Origin: Rutpela maculata
Lineage: Eukaryota > Arthropoda > Insecta > Coleoptera > Cerambycidae
NCBI GenBank assembly: GCA_936432065.2
Contig: OW386285.2
Coordinates: 370,203,249 to 370,267,248, forward strand
Reading direction: 5' to 3'
Length of the DNA stretch: 64,000 nt
Shown here: one piece after another, positions 22,993 to 33,714 of the stretch
Layout of the letters: each line of letters opens with the position of its first letter
Numbering within the stretch: the stretch's first letter is position 1
Position numbers and translations under genes: made by a program
Notes under the pieces: generated by a model
What the model saw: only the letters and a program-made list of their open reading frames with translations
Told to the model about the DNA's origin: nothing
The model's database searches: none

Positions 22993-24232
22993 CAGGGTTC
23001 GAAAATATCGTGATATTTATTATAAATATCAAAATATCCGATATTTACGATATATATCGGATATATACCAATAATCGATATATATCGGATATTTTAATAT
23101 TTATAATAAAATTATAAAAAAAACATTTATTTAAATGTACCAAATAGTAAAAAATAAACATGTTTAAATTCATACATCCAGAAAATAAAATCTTTGCGGG
23201 CGGTCAATTGAGCAAATAGTGTTATATGACCGCCAGCAAAGCTTTTATTTTCCAAATATATGATTTTGAAAATGGGTTTTTTTGCTTTTTAATACATTTT
23301 TGAAATAAAAGCTTTTTTAATTTTTTTTTTATATATTATAATTTTATTTTTGTACTATTTTAGTCATCAGACCAACAATGTTCAATGATACCATAATATA
23401 CTAACTATTGTCTCTTTAAAACTACATGTACTTATACGTAAAATTTCAGCTTATTTCGATAACAAGAACTTGTTCAAAATTGTCATTTTCCACAATTTTT
23501 AGTTTTAATTTTGCAAGAAAAACCGCTGCCCAAAGAATCACTACTTCCACATCCAGATTCTCTATCCAAGTCACAAGGAAAAAACTTTGTATGTGGAAAT
23601 GATTGTTTATGGAACTTTAATAATATAATATTTGAAATCCTTCGACGAAACAAGATGAAAATATAATCTAGTTCCAGATCTCGTTAAAGTACATATGTGT
23701 CCCAAATTTCAAGTCAATATCTTAAACGGTTCCAGAGACGTGCGCACAAAAAAAGTTACAGACAGACCGACAGACAGAAATTTTTTTTGCTCATACTTAA
23801 AATCTCGACGTTTCATGACATTTTAAGCCTATTTGAACAATACAAATTTTTTAAAAAATGTTTGTCGTTACTATACTTCCACTGGATATGAAAGTAAAAT
23901 TATTCCACACAGGGCGTTTGTCTCTCGGCATGTTGCCTAATAGTTAATATATCGTTATATCTATATTTAGACGATTAAAACAGGCATTTCTCAGTTCATT
24001 ATAGACAAACACTTTATGCCAGCATATAAAATAATGTAGGTTAGTTATTGGTTTGCAGGCGGGAAGTCCCTTCTTTGCTAATAGTAGCAGAAGTAGTTGA
24101 CATAATCAAAGCAGTGTTGTCATATTCTCACAATTTTAAGCGTTTTTGCAGAAATTTGATATATATCAAAAAAGTGATATTTATTTCACTATAAATCACT
24201 ATATATCACTGGATATATATCTTCGAACCCTG
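22993..24232. mobile_element. hAT element, 1240 bp, host to a repeat A copy
   Basis: The ends CAGGGTTCGAA and TTCGAACCCTG are flanked by CCAAAAAG (22985-22992) and CCAAAAAC (24233-24240), an 8-bp duplication with one change, as in hAT elements. The subterminal parts are rich in ATATATCGGATAT-like dyads. An internal hairpin pairs GAAAATAAAATCTTTGCGGG (from about 23180) with its near-complement (to about 23254). No transposase remains. Repeat A copy b is inserted inside. Confidence 0.85.
23517..23900. repeat. Repeat family A, copy b (internally deleted)
   Basis: The head AAAACCGCTGCCCAAAGAAT joins directly to the CTTCGACGAAACAAGATGAA segment that lies further inside copies a and c, so the middle is lost. 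The tail matches (CTTCCACTGGATATGAAAG). Nested in the hAT element. Confidence 0.75.
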
Positions 24233-24240
24233 CCAAAAAC

Positions 24241-24585
24241 TACAAGGTAAGACATCTTGTACCATACTTGCATAAAAACAGTGCTGCCAGAACCAGTACA
24301 GTTATACTAGATTTAGTATATTTGCTTATTTTTTAGTACGTCAATGTTATAATCACATTTTTAATACAATTTCGACAAGATTCATCAAAATAGTTCGAGT
24401 ACCATTCCTAGGATGCACTCTCTTTCCTTTTTTATTTAATGTAAATAATATAAGACAAAGAATTATTACTAGTTGCTTTCTGTCTACCAGCGAACTGAGC
24501 TAAACTTAAGAAATTTGACTTCGTTGAGCATTCTATTTGATGCTTTTAACTTAGATTAGCTCAGTCAAATACCTCCGCCCTTACC
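24241..24585. other. Unassigned DNA
   Basis: Nothing recognised. Confidence 0.35.
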
Positions 24586-24589
24586 TACG

Positions 24590-24900
24590 CCAAGTCTATT
24601 GGATTTCATCCTATATGTTATGTTAATAAACCCACCACAAGATTTTCTTTTGTGGGTTATTTCTACCTGTTTATTTACGAAGTTCACTATATGTAAATCA
24701 TTACTATTAGGTACCCATATTTTACAATTCCAATTTTAGTTGATTTTGAACAAAACTTTTGATATTATTTTTATACTATATTTTTTTTCTCTATTTGTAA
24801 TTACTACTTACCTTATGTACAACCCGATTTTGTTTTTTATTGATGGTAAATAAACATTATTATTATATATATTATTATTATTATATATGTTAGAAACTTG
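24590..24900 (+). repeat. Probable LINE 3' UTR with ATT tail
   Basis: Ends GATGGTAAATAAACATTATTATT followed by an (ATT)n-like run, a typical LINE 3' end with a polyadenylation-like signal. No coding part is readable upstream. Confidence 0.4.
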
Positions 24901-25482
24901 TCTAAGTTGATTCCAAGGCGGTGGTTGATCAAGATACTTGAATCTTAACAACACGCATGCCTAACATTTCTGGTCTGTTTAGATCGTTCTTTTTGCAAGT
25001 TAGTTTAGATAAGAATCCCAAATTTAGGTAAGCTAAGATTGTTTGTAGAAAGAAAACACCTATTATTTGAGAGCTTATTTAAAAAATAAAAACTAAAGTC
25101 CCTAATATGAGTAATATATGTAGAATAAGTTAATCTTAACTGTTAATTTTCAAAATTTGAAATGTTCTGATATTTTTTTAATCAATAAAACAATGTTTAT
25201 TGGCGTTTTTTAATGTCCTGTGTTCTCGTGTTTACAATATGTAATGTGTGTAGAATTTTTTAAAACTAATTTAATTTTATTCAATAAAAATATATAATAA
25301 CAAGCTAAAAACGTACTCTTCGCCAAATTACTGAGCTTTTTATATATAATTGTTACACATTCTATAGGATACTCTTCGCAGTTTTCTTGTAAATAATGTT
25401 AGTTTTTGGACATCCTAAATTTTGTGATACCATCTTTGTTGTGAAAAAAATTATATGAAAAAAAAAATGAAAAAAAAATATC

Positions 25483-25565
25483 CAACCTGTGTGAGATTCG
25501 AACACGGGAACTTTGGATTGCAACGTAAAGCTTTAGCCGCTGCGCCACCAGCTATTGCTATAAAA
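25483..25565 (-). ncRNA. tRNA-derived SINE head
   Basis: On the minus strand: CTGGTGGCGCAGCGGCTAAA (box A TGGCGCAGCGG), then GTGTTCGAATCTC (box B). The T-arm pairing is imperfect, so this is a tRNA-derived promoter and not a functional tRNA. Confidence 0.6.
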
Positions 25566-25995
25566 ATTGATGGTCTGTGATATATATCTTTCGACAGTCA
25601 TACATAGGTATTTCAGCTCGTACTTCTATGAAATATATATTATTAAAATTCATAAAGAAAAAAATATATATTATGGAAATAATATTTCGCAAGATTTCCA
25701 CTTTTTTATTTACCGATCGATTTTCTTCAAAAACAATAGGGTTCTTCCTCTAGCTAACACTAACTTACTTTCTAACTTACAATGGGATTTTTCTTTCTCA
25801 AGTTATCGTGCTTACAAGAAACGTGACGGACGGACGGACGGACGGACAAACGGATATTTTGAAAGTTGTTCAGAATTCGTTCACTAACACAATGATATGA
25901 AATTTTTTTCTCTACGAGCGATATTTACAATTTTAGAAATGTGCCGATCAAATACAATATACTCTTCGTTTTTGCGAAGAGTATAATAAACCCAG
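25566..25995. repeat. Repeat beside the SINE head, ending in a strong hairpin
   Basis: Contains a (GGAC)n run (25827-25848) and ends in TATACTCTTCG TTTTTG CGAAGAGTATA (about 25962-25989), an 11-bp perfect stem. TACTCTTCGC also occurs near 25314 and 25372. This may be one repeat unit that includes the SINE head. Confidence 0.45.
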
Positions 25996-26040
25996 TTTAA
26001 ATTTAAAATTAAAGCCTTTTGTTCATTCCCAAAGTTGGTA

Positions 26041-26224
26041 CTGTCGTGAGCAAAAAAAATAGAACAACTACTTTTTTCTAATGTAAATCTGTCTCTTTTT
26101 GCACACTTGCAATGAATTTTGACAAATAACTGACAATGTCACAAAAATTAAAGTTAGATGTACACAGCTAGATTTTAGCAAAAATACGTTATAAGACTTG
26201 TCCCATTTTTTTTGCGCACGACAG
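26041..26224. mobile_element. Mariner-type MITE, family CTGTCG (copy 2)
   Basis: 184 bp, reversed relative to copy 1, with ends CTGTCGTGAGCAAAA and GCGCACGACAG and TA on both sides (26039-26040, 26225-26226). Non-coding; the minus-strand frame over it is spurious. Confidence 0.85.
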
Positions 26225-27084
26225 TACTTTCTGATCAAATTTAGTGCAGTTCTTTCAGTTCTTGAATTAGTACAATTTTTTGAAATATAGTAGGTTTTAT
26301 TTACTTTGTTGGTACGTTCTTGAATTTTCATTCTGGTAGCACTGCAAAAAAATCTTTTCGCGCCGACCTAGAGCTCTGGTTATGGCATGGTCGATGTTTT
26401 TGAACTTTAAATCGTTTTTTGTGATTGCTCCATAAGTGCTAAGGAACTTTTGTGATTGATTCTAGCCCATTGAGTACGGTCGTGAGTAATGTGTTCCATT
26501 AATTTTTCAAAATAGTATAATAATGGTCCATGCAAATTCGACATTTTAGAAGAAATAATTTATAAAGTAATAATATTTGAGATGCGTACTCTAGATAGAG
26601 TTAGAAATAGATACCCGAAAAGTTCCCCTTTTTTTGCAAACGGGGACTTAAAGCTGGGTTTTCACTTTTATCTTGTAAACCGTTCGTCGGAAGAGAAAAA
26701 AGTATAGGAAATAAAAATTTGTCGTTAAATTCTGCATAAGAAATGTCCTATTAACCTTCTAGCTTGTCTTCACCTATTTCGCGTCTCCGAACAGAAGGGT
26801 AGTTTGGAGCGCAAAAGTAAAAATCGATCCTATTCGAAGATTCACAACAAATGTCTTAAAACCGGTTACTTTAACGAGAAAACTGCTCAGGAATGAATTT
26901 ATAGAGCGGAACTCCCTCTATAAAATGCATGTATAGCGGGTTTTGATGCAAGTGATTTTTATTTATTTTCCCTTTTTTCCACAAAGCTGTGTTTTTTAAT
27001 TTGAGCTCGTTTCCACACCACCCTCGAGGTAGAGCTCTTGGTGCATTTTTTTATGTAGTTTCCCCTGTAGGCCTATTCCACTAA

Positions 27085-29460
27085 AATTCTGTCCAATTTT
27101 ACTCATTAAGGAGTTCTTCATCGACGAATTCTTCTTCAAATTCGGAATTTAAACATCCTTGCCCATGGCAATTAGAGCACATTGTTGAGCAGCGCAATCC
27201 AACCTTAACACGGCTGCATTGTTTTCCGTAACTCTTTTTGCAGCTGCAGGATATTAGCTGTAGGGTGGAAATTGGTGCTGGTAACTCGATGGTATGTATA
27301 AATGGGTGCTAAGATGTTGCCTACTTTCTTCCAACCCCAATCCGTTGGTTCCAAGTTTTCTCCTCGCCAAGACTAAATTTGGAGAAATACTCTGTAAGAA
27401 TGACGTTGGTGACAGTCTTGGTAGAATCCCGGCAGTATTAGATTGACCTACCAACTTATTGAAAATAATGAACCTTTGGTTTTGATGATTCAAGGATGTC
27501 TCTTTTTTGGGGCTTAGTATAATGCAAGCGCGAATTGCTCTCCAGAACTTGTAATTTCTTGTTTCGTTGAGCTACGGATGTTGAACACACGGGCAACCTT
27601 TCGGGATCTTTTCTTTTATTGACGCATTCCGCCGTTTGCACTTTTCCTTTACTAAATAAAGCTGAAGTGGTATCGCATCTGAACACGTGAACAAACAAAA
27701 CTGTCTCCTTACAGCTTTTTAAAACTTCCGAGGACTGCAAGTCAAGAGAACTGTACGTTTTATTTTCTCTTATTCCCTGAGCCTATTTTAAGAAACGGAT
27801 ATCTTTATCTGCAGGTGAGCGAGCGATAATCAATGCGAGAAGATCAATATCTTGTCTCACGATGACCACTGTACTATTTTCATGCGATTCATTCAAGGCG
27901 GTTTACACTATGAGTACGTCAACGTCGCGCGTCGTCTACATCACTGATTGTTTTGATTCCCTCGTTTTTAAATCTCTCCACCAACGGTGAAATAAACCGG
28001 TCCTTATTTGTTTCCAATTAAAAAATGCGTGAAGTATTTGGGGGTAAACTTGACGACTGACGTTTAACATACACATAAACGAAACTGTACGCAAGGTCTA
28101 CTCCATGTCCAGGAGTCTGTATCCACTCCTGGTCAGGGGTAGCGGACTAAACAGGACGAATAAGAAATTACTGTATACAATGGTGATCAGGCCGGCTATT
28201 ACATACGCGGCGCCGGTGTGGTGCAGCATCCCGCCACGACAATGCGGAAACTTAGAACACAAATTTATGCGCCTCATTTCGAACTCTGGTAGGTACACCT
28301 CTCTCAGAGATCTCTACGCACGTTGTCACGACATAACCCCACTAGCGGACTTCGTTCAGGAAATATCACAAAAATTCTACCAATTCAAACTGGGAGATAG
28401 TCCACTAACCCGCGATATAACACGAATCAGACAGCATAATGCCATACTTTTCAACCTGAAACCCCCATTACCATACCAGGCGTTGCCTATCTTTCGGCAA
28501 CCTCCACTAGCACTTTTCTATATCATAATTCTTCCTTTTCACCAGCTTTTACCTTAACCCCTTTCTATCCCCTCTATTCACCTCCCTTTCTCTTAATTTT
28601 TTTTAGTTTTTGTTCTTTTGTCCTTTTTTGTCTCCTTTTCAAAATCCTCCCTCGGCCAATAACTTCTTGTAAAATCCAAACTTCTTAAACTACAACATCC
28701 CCTCACTCCCCTCACCCTACCTTCCTGGAGGCGGTACGACTACCAGGACGAATGATGGCATTAGTTCGAACGGGTTTTTTCATTGAGTTTTCCCCGTATC
28801 AGTAACCGAAACTTTAAACAGTACAGTGCGCCCTAACAAGTGCACCGTAAATAAAAACCAATAAGTTTAATTTTAAGTTTCTAAAAGCTTTCTCCTATAC
28901 ATAATCATATTGTTAGTTTTAAGTCTTACCTATTTCTTAAGACAGGAGCACTAACGCCCCGCTTCAACTTATTGTTCTAGCCGAAACGGACCCGCTTCGC
29001 CCAGCCACACACAAACCACGACGCCACGCGCTGTGGTTGTGCGGCTGGCTGCAGACCGGAATCCGGCTAGGCGCATATAATTAATTAAAATGTTAAATAA
29101 ACTGTTATTGAATTGAATTGGTCCTTATTTGTGAGATTGTTTATCATTTTATTTTGCGTTTCAATCAATGTGTTCTTATTGAAAATAATTTCCGGTGAAA
29201 TGCGTTTCAAAAGTCGCTGCTGTCTTTCCATGCTCTTCGTACTGTAGACATTGTCAGCATACCTGTCAAATACTGCAGTCACCTTTTGTCGTAATGATTA
29301 CGAATATAACCAACGTGGGCTGTATAAACGTCGTCAAAGGTACCCTCCTTTGGCCATACTACTCAATGAATCAAATTGCCGCCATGAATAATTGGCAATC
29401 AGAAAAATCTATTGGCTTCTCTCGTACAGCATGGAAAATATCGTAGAGACGAATTCTTGG
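27085..29460 (-). pseudogene. PIN/FEN-like nuclease with CXC-like tail (transposon gene)
   Basis: Read on the minus strand across the LINE insertion, in order: GYIRNHYDKR, VTAVFDRYAD (acidic residue of a PIN/FEN fold), ETQNKMINNLTNKDRFI, then DVDDA, VRQDIDLLALIIARS (matching the EDxDLLxLL strand, E changed to Q), FVHVFRCDTTSALFSKGK (family form HxFxGCDTTSAxFxKGK), a weak LPPTSA-like region, and finally VGLRCSTMCSNCHGQGCLNS, a cysteine-rich CXC-like end, followed by EFEEEFVDEELLNE. This gene family is widespread and anonymous in invertebrate genomes, often labelled CXC-domain protein. Many frameshifts and stops: not functional. The gene is split at 28012-29119 by a LINE. The nuclease role is inferred from motif layout, not shown. 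Confidence 0.75.
28012..29119 (+). mobile_element. 5'-truncated jockey-like LINE, 13-bp target duplication
   Basis: Flanked by GGTCCTTATTTGT on both sides (27999-28011, 29120-29132), so the insertion is exact and readable. Coding remains (28015-28557) start KKCVKYLGVNLT, then LYPLLVRGSGLNRTNKKLLY and VIRPAITYAAPVWC, the C-terminal region after the RT palm in jockey-clade elements, ending at the TAA at 28555-28557 with a one-base shift near 28065. A 3' UTR of about 560 bp ends in TGTTATTGAATTGAATT. It inserted into the minus-strand nuclease gene, between codons of the NKDRFI segment. Confidence 0.85.
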
Positions 29461-30278
29461 TTTTTCTCATTAACCCTTTCTCATCGAAGAGAGGAAGATG
29501 AATTGAAGCAAGCTCAAAGTTGAAACATGACTCTAAAAATTATAAATACCTGACTGTTTGTTTACTTATATTTAATTTTCAGAGTATCAGGATCTGAGAG
29601 AGAAGTAAATAAAATGATACAGAAAATGCGATATAATTTTAAGTATACTATATACGTTTAAGGTAATTATTCATGTCTGAAGTATTTATTGCCGTAATCC
29701 TTCCGGGTATAGCCTGAGGCCGTCCTTATATCTACGTCGGTACTATACATATTTTACATATAATTATAAACGCATCTGTGTGAAAAAAGGGGATAATAAA
29801 TAAAAATCACTTGCGTCAAAACCCGCTATACATGCATCTTATAGAGTGAATTTCGTTTTATAAATTCATTCCTGAGCAATTTCATCGTTAAAGTAACCGG
29901 TTTTAAGATATTTGCTGTGAAACTTCGAATAGGATTGATTTTTATCTGTGCGCTCCAAATTACCTCTCTGTTCGGACGCTGTTAGCACGAAATAGCTGAG
30001 GATAAGCTACAAGTTTAATAGAACATTTTTATGTAGAATTTGACTACAAATTTTTGATTTCCTATGCTTTTTTTCTCTTCCGACAACCGGTTTACAAGAT
30101 AAAAGTGAAAAATCACGTTTAAGTCCCCGTTAGGATTTTTTTTTCAAAGAAAGGGACGTTCCACACTTAAATTGGGGGGGGACTTTTCGGCTATCTATTT
30201 CTAACCGCATCTCAAATATTATTACTGTATAAATTATTTCTTCTATTCACTGTTTTTTAATCTAATTTGCGTATACTA

Positions 30279-30852
30279 TAAATAGACTATTCAATAGCCG
30301 TTCAAAAAGTATTATTATTATCCGGTACTCGAATACCATTTTAACTGTATCCGACCCAGCTCTAAAATGTAGTAACCTAGTTAATAAACTTTTGGGCATA
30401 TTATGTACATTATACATGTATAGTAGAGTAACGTATAACCCCAATATTAGCGTTTGGAAAATAAGTCAGTGTAACTTTGATTAGTCGTAATTAATGTCAA
30501 CATTGACTCGGCTTTGAAATAAGCGACATTTCCCACGTTGGGGGATGGAATTCAAAGCATACAAACCTATAAGGTGAAAATTAAAATTAACCATCTTTCC
30601 GTACCTAAAGTGATGCGATTACGCTATTTAGTAGTCTTAATCATGTTTTGCACGTGAAAAACTCGTTCGTTTACAAACAAGGTGAGACACTGTTTAACCA
30701 CGACTTACTCCAACTGCATCCCTATAATTAAGAGATTACATTGAGGGTTACTTCGTAATTAATAGGAGGTAATTAGTGAGTAAGGTGACGCTCCGTCATT
30801 GCTTTAGATTTATAAGGTCTCGAGGGGCTTATTGTATATTTTGCTGATCTCA
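30279..30852. other. Unassigned DNA
   Basis: No gene or element recognised. Confidence 0.4.
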
Positions 30853-30856
30853 TATA

Positions 30857-31093
30857 CAGAGTGTTCCTTAATGGTGTGCTAATATTTCAGGCTGTGATTC
30901 CTTAGGTCGTTTTATGAAGAAAAGTTTATATGTACATATGCCCGCAACGGCTTAATTTTTTTGCTACAGGGTGTTTTTTTTAAATCATTATTTTTTAACA
31001 TCTCAGAAAGTACTTTAGATATTATTTATTTATTATAATTTTGGTATGTGTTAATAGCTCTGAAATATTAGCATGTCATTAAGCAATGCCCTG
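30857..31093. mobile_element. 237-bp MITE with CAGRG ends
   Basis: The inverted ends CAGAGTGTTCCTTAATG...TGTGCTAATATTTCAG and the complement of CTGAAATATTAGCATGTCAT...GCCCTG are flanked by TATA (30853-30856, 31094-31097). Non-coding; a mariner-like TA or TATA target. It contains ACAGGGTGTTTTT, common in insect repeats. Confidence 0.75.
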
Positions 31094-31284
31094 TATATGT
31101 CACTTAGAACTACAACATATTGATGCTAGATAAATATTAACATCGAAGATTAGAAGGGCAAACAAAAGGTTTAAAACATTTACGTCAAAAATACAAGCTA
31201 ATGAATTAAATAACAACGAGAATAGTTTTTAATTCTGAAAATTACAATATCTAATAATGCTATTAGCCGAATATTAATTTACAT

Positions 31285-31400
31285 AATGGAAGAAACAGAC
31301 AAGGGACCGACTTCTTTACGTCCCCTCTGAAGGATGACATATCCATTACGTAATCCTCATCTGAAATTACTTAGCTGCTACTTATACGCTGATTGCTCCC
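31285..31400. repeat. Repeat 'GACAAGGGACCG', copy 2
   Basis: ACAAGGGACCGACTTCTTTA, CGTCCCCTCTGAAGGATGA and TACGTAATCCTCATCTGAAA match the copy at 14240-14590 in the same order and orientation. Confidence 0.65.
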
Positions 31401-32050
31401 TTGCCCCCCACCCCTGGATACGCCACTGGATTGAAAGGTAAACTAAGAGAAAGATCAAAGTTAGGAAAAGTATTTCTGGGGGGTTACAGGAAAAGAGGCA
31501 ACTCCTCTACGCCCAGTCCAGAAACGTTGTTTAAATCGTTAGAAAATAGTATCTTAAATAGCAGAGAAAAAGGTGGAAGAAAAGACTTTTACAGAAGTGA
31601 ACAAAGGCACCACATGTGTGCGCGCACTGCAACCGATCGGCCATTTAACTTTAATACTTTTACCGAATTTTCATCATTTTTTTCCATAGCTTCCCATCGT
31701 TTGTCGGTGCCTTATCTTCTATTAAAATTTCGGCCACTTGTTGAACGTTGTTTGTGCCATCCGTATTTTAAAAAACAATTCTGGCATGTACTTTATGACG
31801 TTTTTTGTTTTGAAATTTGGCCGCCTGTCCCCGCAAACCTCTTGGTCTGACTCATTAAAAACGCCTTTCAATGGTAATCGAACCTTTTTACGTAGAAAAT
31901 TGCCGTGTACCGAGTGACGTTAATAAATTGCATCTAGTTTTCCAACTAACGAGCAAGATGTTAATTGTGCTTATATTGAAGGAGATATGGATATATTGAC
32001 CAGTAATATTATAAAGGCTTATATAAGATATATTTATATTGTTACAGGTT
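31401..32050. other. Unassigned; one 149-codon open frame without known motif
   Basis: An open frame on the plus strand, 31401-31850, starts in 'CCCCTGGATACGCCACTGG', a repeat-type sequence. Its product shows no domain, signal peptide or compositional feature I recognise. Probably not a gene. Confidence 0.3.
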
Positions 32051-32059
32051 TACACTCCT

Positions 32060-32440
32060 TTGTAAACACCCTGTATCGTGGATCTGGAAATTATAACACT
32101 AGGGTAATACTAAACACTAGTTTATTAACTTACATACTAATTACAACAAATAATTACTTCTCTAATATTACACTAAGTATTATAATCCAATAAATCAGTC
32201 ACTTGATCACTTTGCTTTTACTTCTGAACTTACTGAACTTGCTATCTGAACTAAAGTACTCTGCTAATTGAACTGTACTCTTCTTGTAGAAGAACACACT
32301 ACCAAGCGTCTAGGTGACACAACACCAATTTATATTTAGAAGGGCGCCAGCCGCGTTCTGCCCCGTTCTTCCACTCCCAGGCGGGTCCGAGATAAGATAT
32401 ACTTCGATAGACAATGGGTCAAGGTTGCACTACCTCAGAT
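32060..32440 (-). repeat. Possible LTR (solo or fragment) of a retrotransposon
   Basis: On the minus strand the order is a GC-rich stretch (GGACCCGCCTGGGAGTGG), a TATA-like box (TCTAAATATAAATTGG, near 32330), a region of GTTCAG repeats and a polyadenylation signal in AAGTTAATAAACTAGTG (near 32120). This is the layout of a gypsy-type LTR. No internal domain or primer site lies next to it, and the exact ends are not read. Confidence 0.4.
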
Positions 32441-32520
32441 CATTAACGACGCTCTCTCAGGACGTGATTTCAATTATTCACTGAAAATAAGGGCTTTTAC
32501 GTCTTTGGATTATTGCGATT

Positions 32521-32780
32521 TTTGCATAAAAAAAATCGCTATCGAAGATTTCTCTCCGACGGGATTGGAATTTGACGTGATTGTGATCTATTTATACAGT
32601 AATAAGTGGTCTAATGTCTTTTGGTTTCTGCTATTTTGGCATAAAAAAATTCCTATCGAAGATTTCTCTCCGACGGGATTGGAATTTGACGTTATCTGTA
32701 TGTATCTACCCACTAATAATGGTCTGTGCACTTAAAGATTTCTGGAGAAATCGCATAAAAAAATCCCTATCAAGCTCCTG
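32521..32780. repeat. About 117-bp tandem duplication
   Basis: GCATAAAAAAAATCGCTATC and the next 45 bases (CGAAGATTTCTCTCCGACGG, then GATTGGAATTTGACGT) occur from 32523 and again from 32640; a third partial start (GCATAAAAAAATCCCTATC) is at about 32753. Confidence 0.8.
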
Positions 32781-33643
32781 TAAGGCGACCAGAACACTGA
32801 ACATCAAACTCATGAGACCCGATTAACTCAGTTGTTTAGGTGTTCCAAACGAAAACTCCAGTTATTAAGACTAGCAACAAGTCCTTATAGTACAGTCGAA
32901 TTGATTTAAGTTAATTTGTTTCGGCGACAACATTCCACCTGAAATTATATTATTGATTTTTATGTATTATGACCTCCTGATTACGAAAAAAATATTTGTG
33001 CCCAAAAATTCCTTGTGCGTCAAAAGTTATATGCACTTTTTGACGCGCATTCACGCATTTTCAACTTATTTGCTTAATATATCTTGTACTAGTAATCGGA
33101 TGGGAATTCTAAAAATACTGGCTTATTTGGAATAAAATTCTTAAAAAATATAGACCTGTCCGATATGTATTGGTCAATCCGCCATCTTGGAAAAAAATTG
33201 AAAACAACGAGAATAGCCGAAAAAAAACAAAATTAAATATCTTTTCTATAAGAACTAATTTCACCAAAGTTGGCAAAAATAAAACTCATTTATGGTCAAA
33301 TATAATGCACCAATCCCGGACGCCGTATGTCAAATAGAACGGTCAAAGATGGCGGACGAAATAATAATAATAATAATAAAAGAGGCATTGTACGTCACTT
33401 TTTTTCTTTTCGATTGTACGTTATTTTATGTACTTTTAGGGGATAGAGTTCATTTTTTTTTTAAATTAAAAGAAAGGTGCGTTTTTTTAATTTTCAAAAA
33501 AGTGCATTTTTACAATGTTCAAAAATGCATTTTCTTTGACCCTCCTTTTTTCACCCAATTTTCATCGAAACAAAATGAAATATACAATATTAGTTTCATT
33601 ACCGTCAAATGTCATAATTTCACCGCATTCCTCATAGATAGCC

Positions 33644-33714
33644 GATTTCAAGAAGCATTGGTACAATGCTTCTTGAAATCGTTTTCAGCACCCTAATTTT
33701 GGGGTGCTGAAAAC
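33644..33714. repeat. Two adjacent perfect hairpins in the left arm of G
   Basis: The first (33644-33680) has a 17-bp perfect stem, GATTTCAAGAAGCATTG, and loop GTA. The second (33681-33714) has a 13-bp stem, GTTTTCAGCACCC, and a short loop. They sit where the right arm carries the nuclease gene, so they may mark the deletion join. Confidence 0.85.

Larger units (their letters stand above)
26526..30276. mobile_element. Foldback element F1, carries a PIN/FEN-like gene
   Basis: The ends are GTCCATGCAAATTCGACA (left) and, complemented, GTATACGCAAATTAGATT (right); copy F2 at 43434-45822 confirms both. TA follows on the right (30277-30278), and TG stands for it on the left. Inverted arms of about 460-500 bp (26526-26990 and about 29765-30276) enclose about 2.8 kb with a decayed nuclease gene on the minus strand. 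A 5'-truncated LINE is inserted in that gene. F1 looks like the gene-bearing form of a family whose small form is F2. Confidence 0.8.

Noticed and set aside
31401..31850. 149-codon open frame
   Set aside because: Starts inside a repeat-type sequence and has no recognisable domain; kept only as unassigned.
33292..33696. 134-codon open frame in foldback G
   Set aside because: Low-complexity, motif-free, and lies entirely in a foldback arm and its hairpins; it arises from AT-rich repeats.
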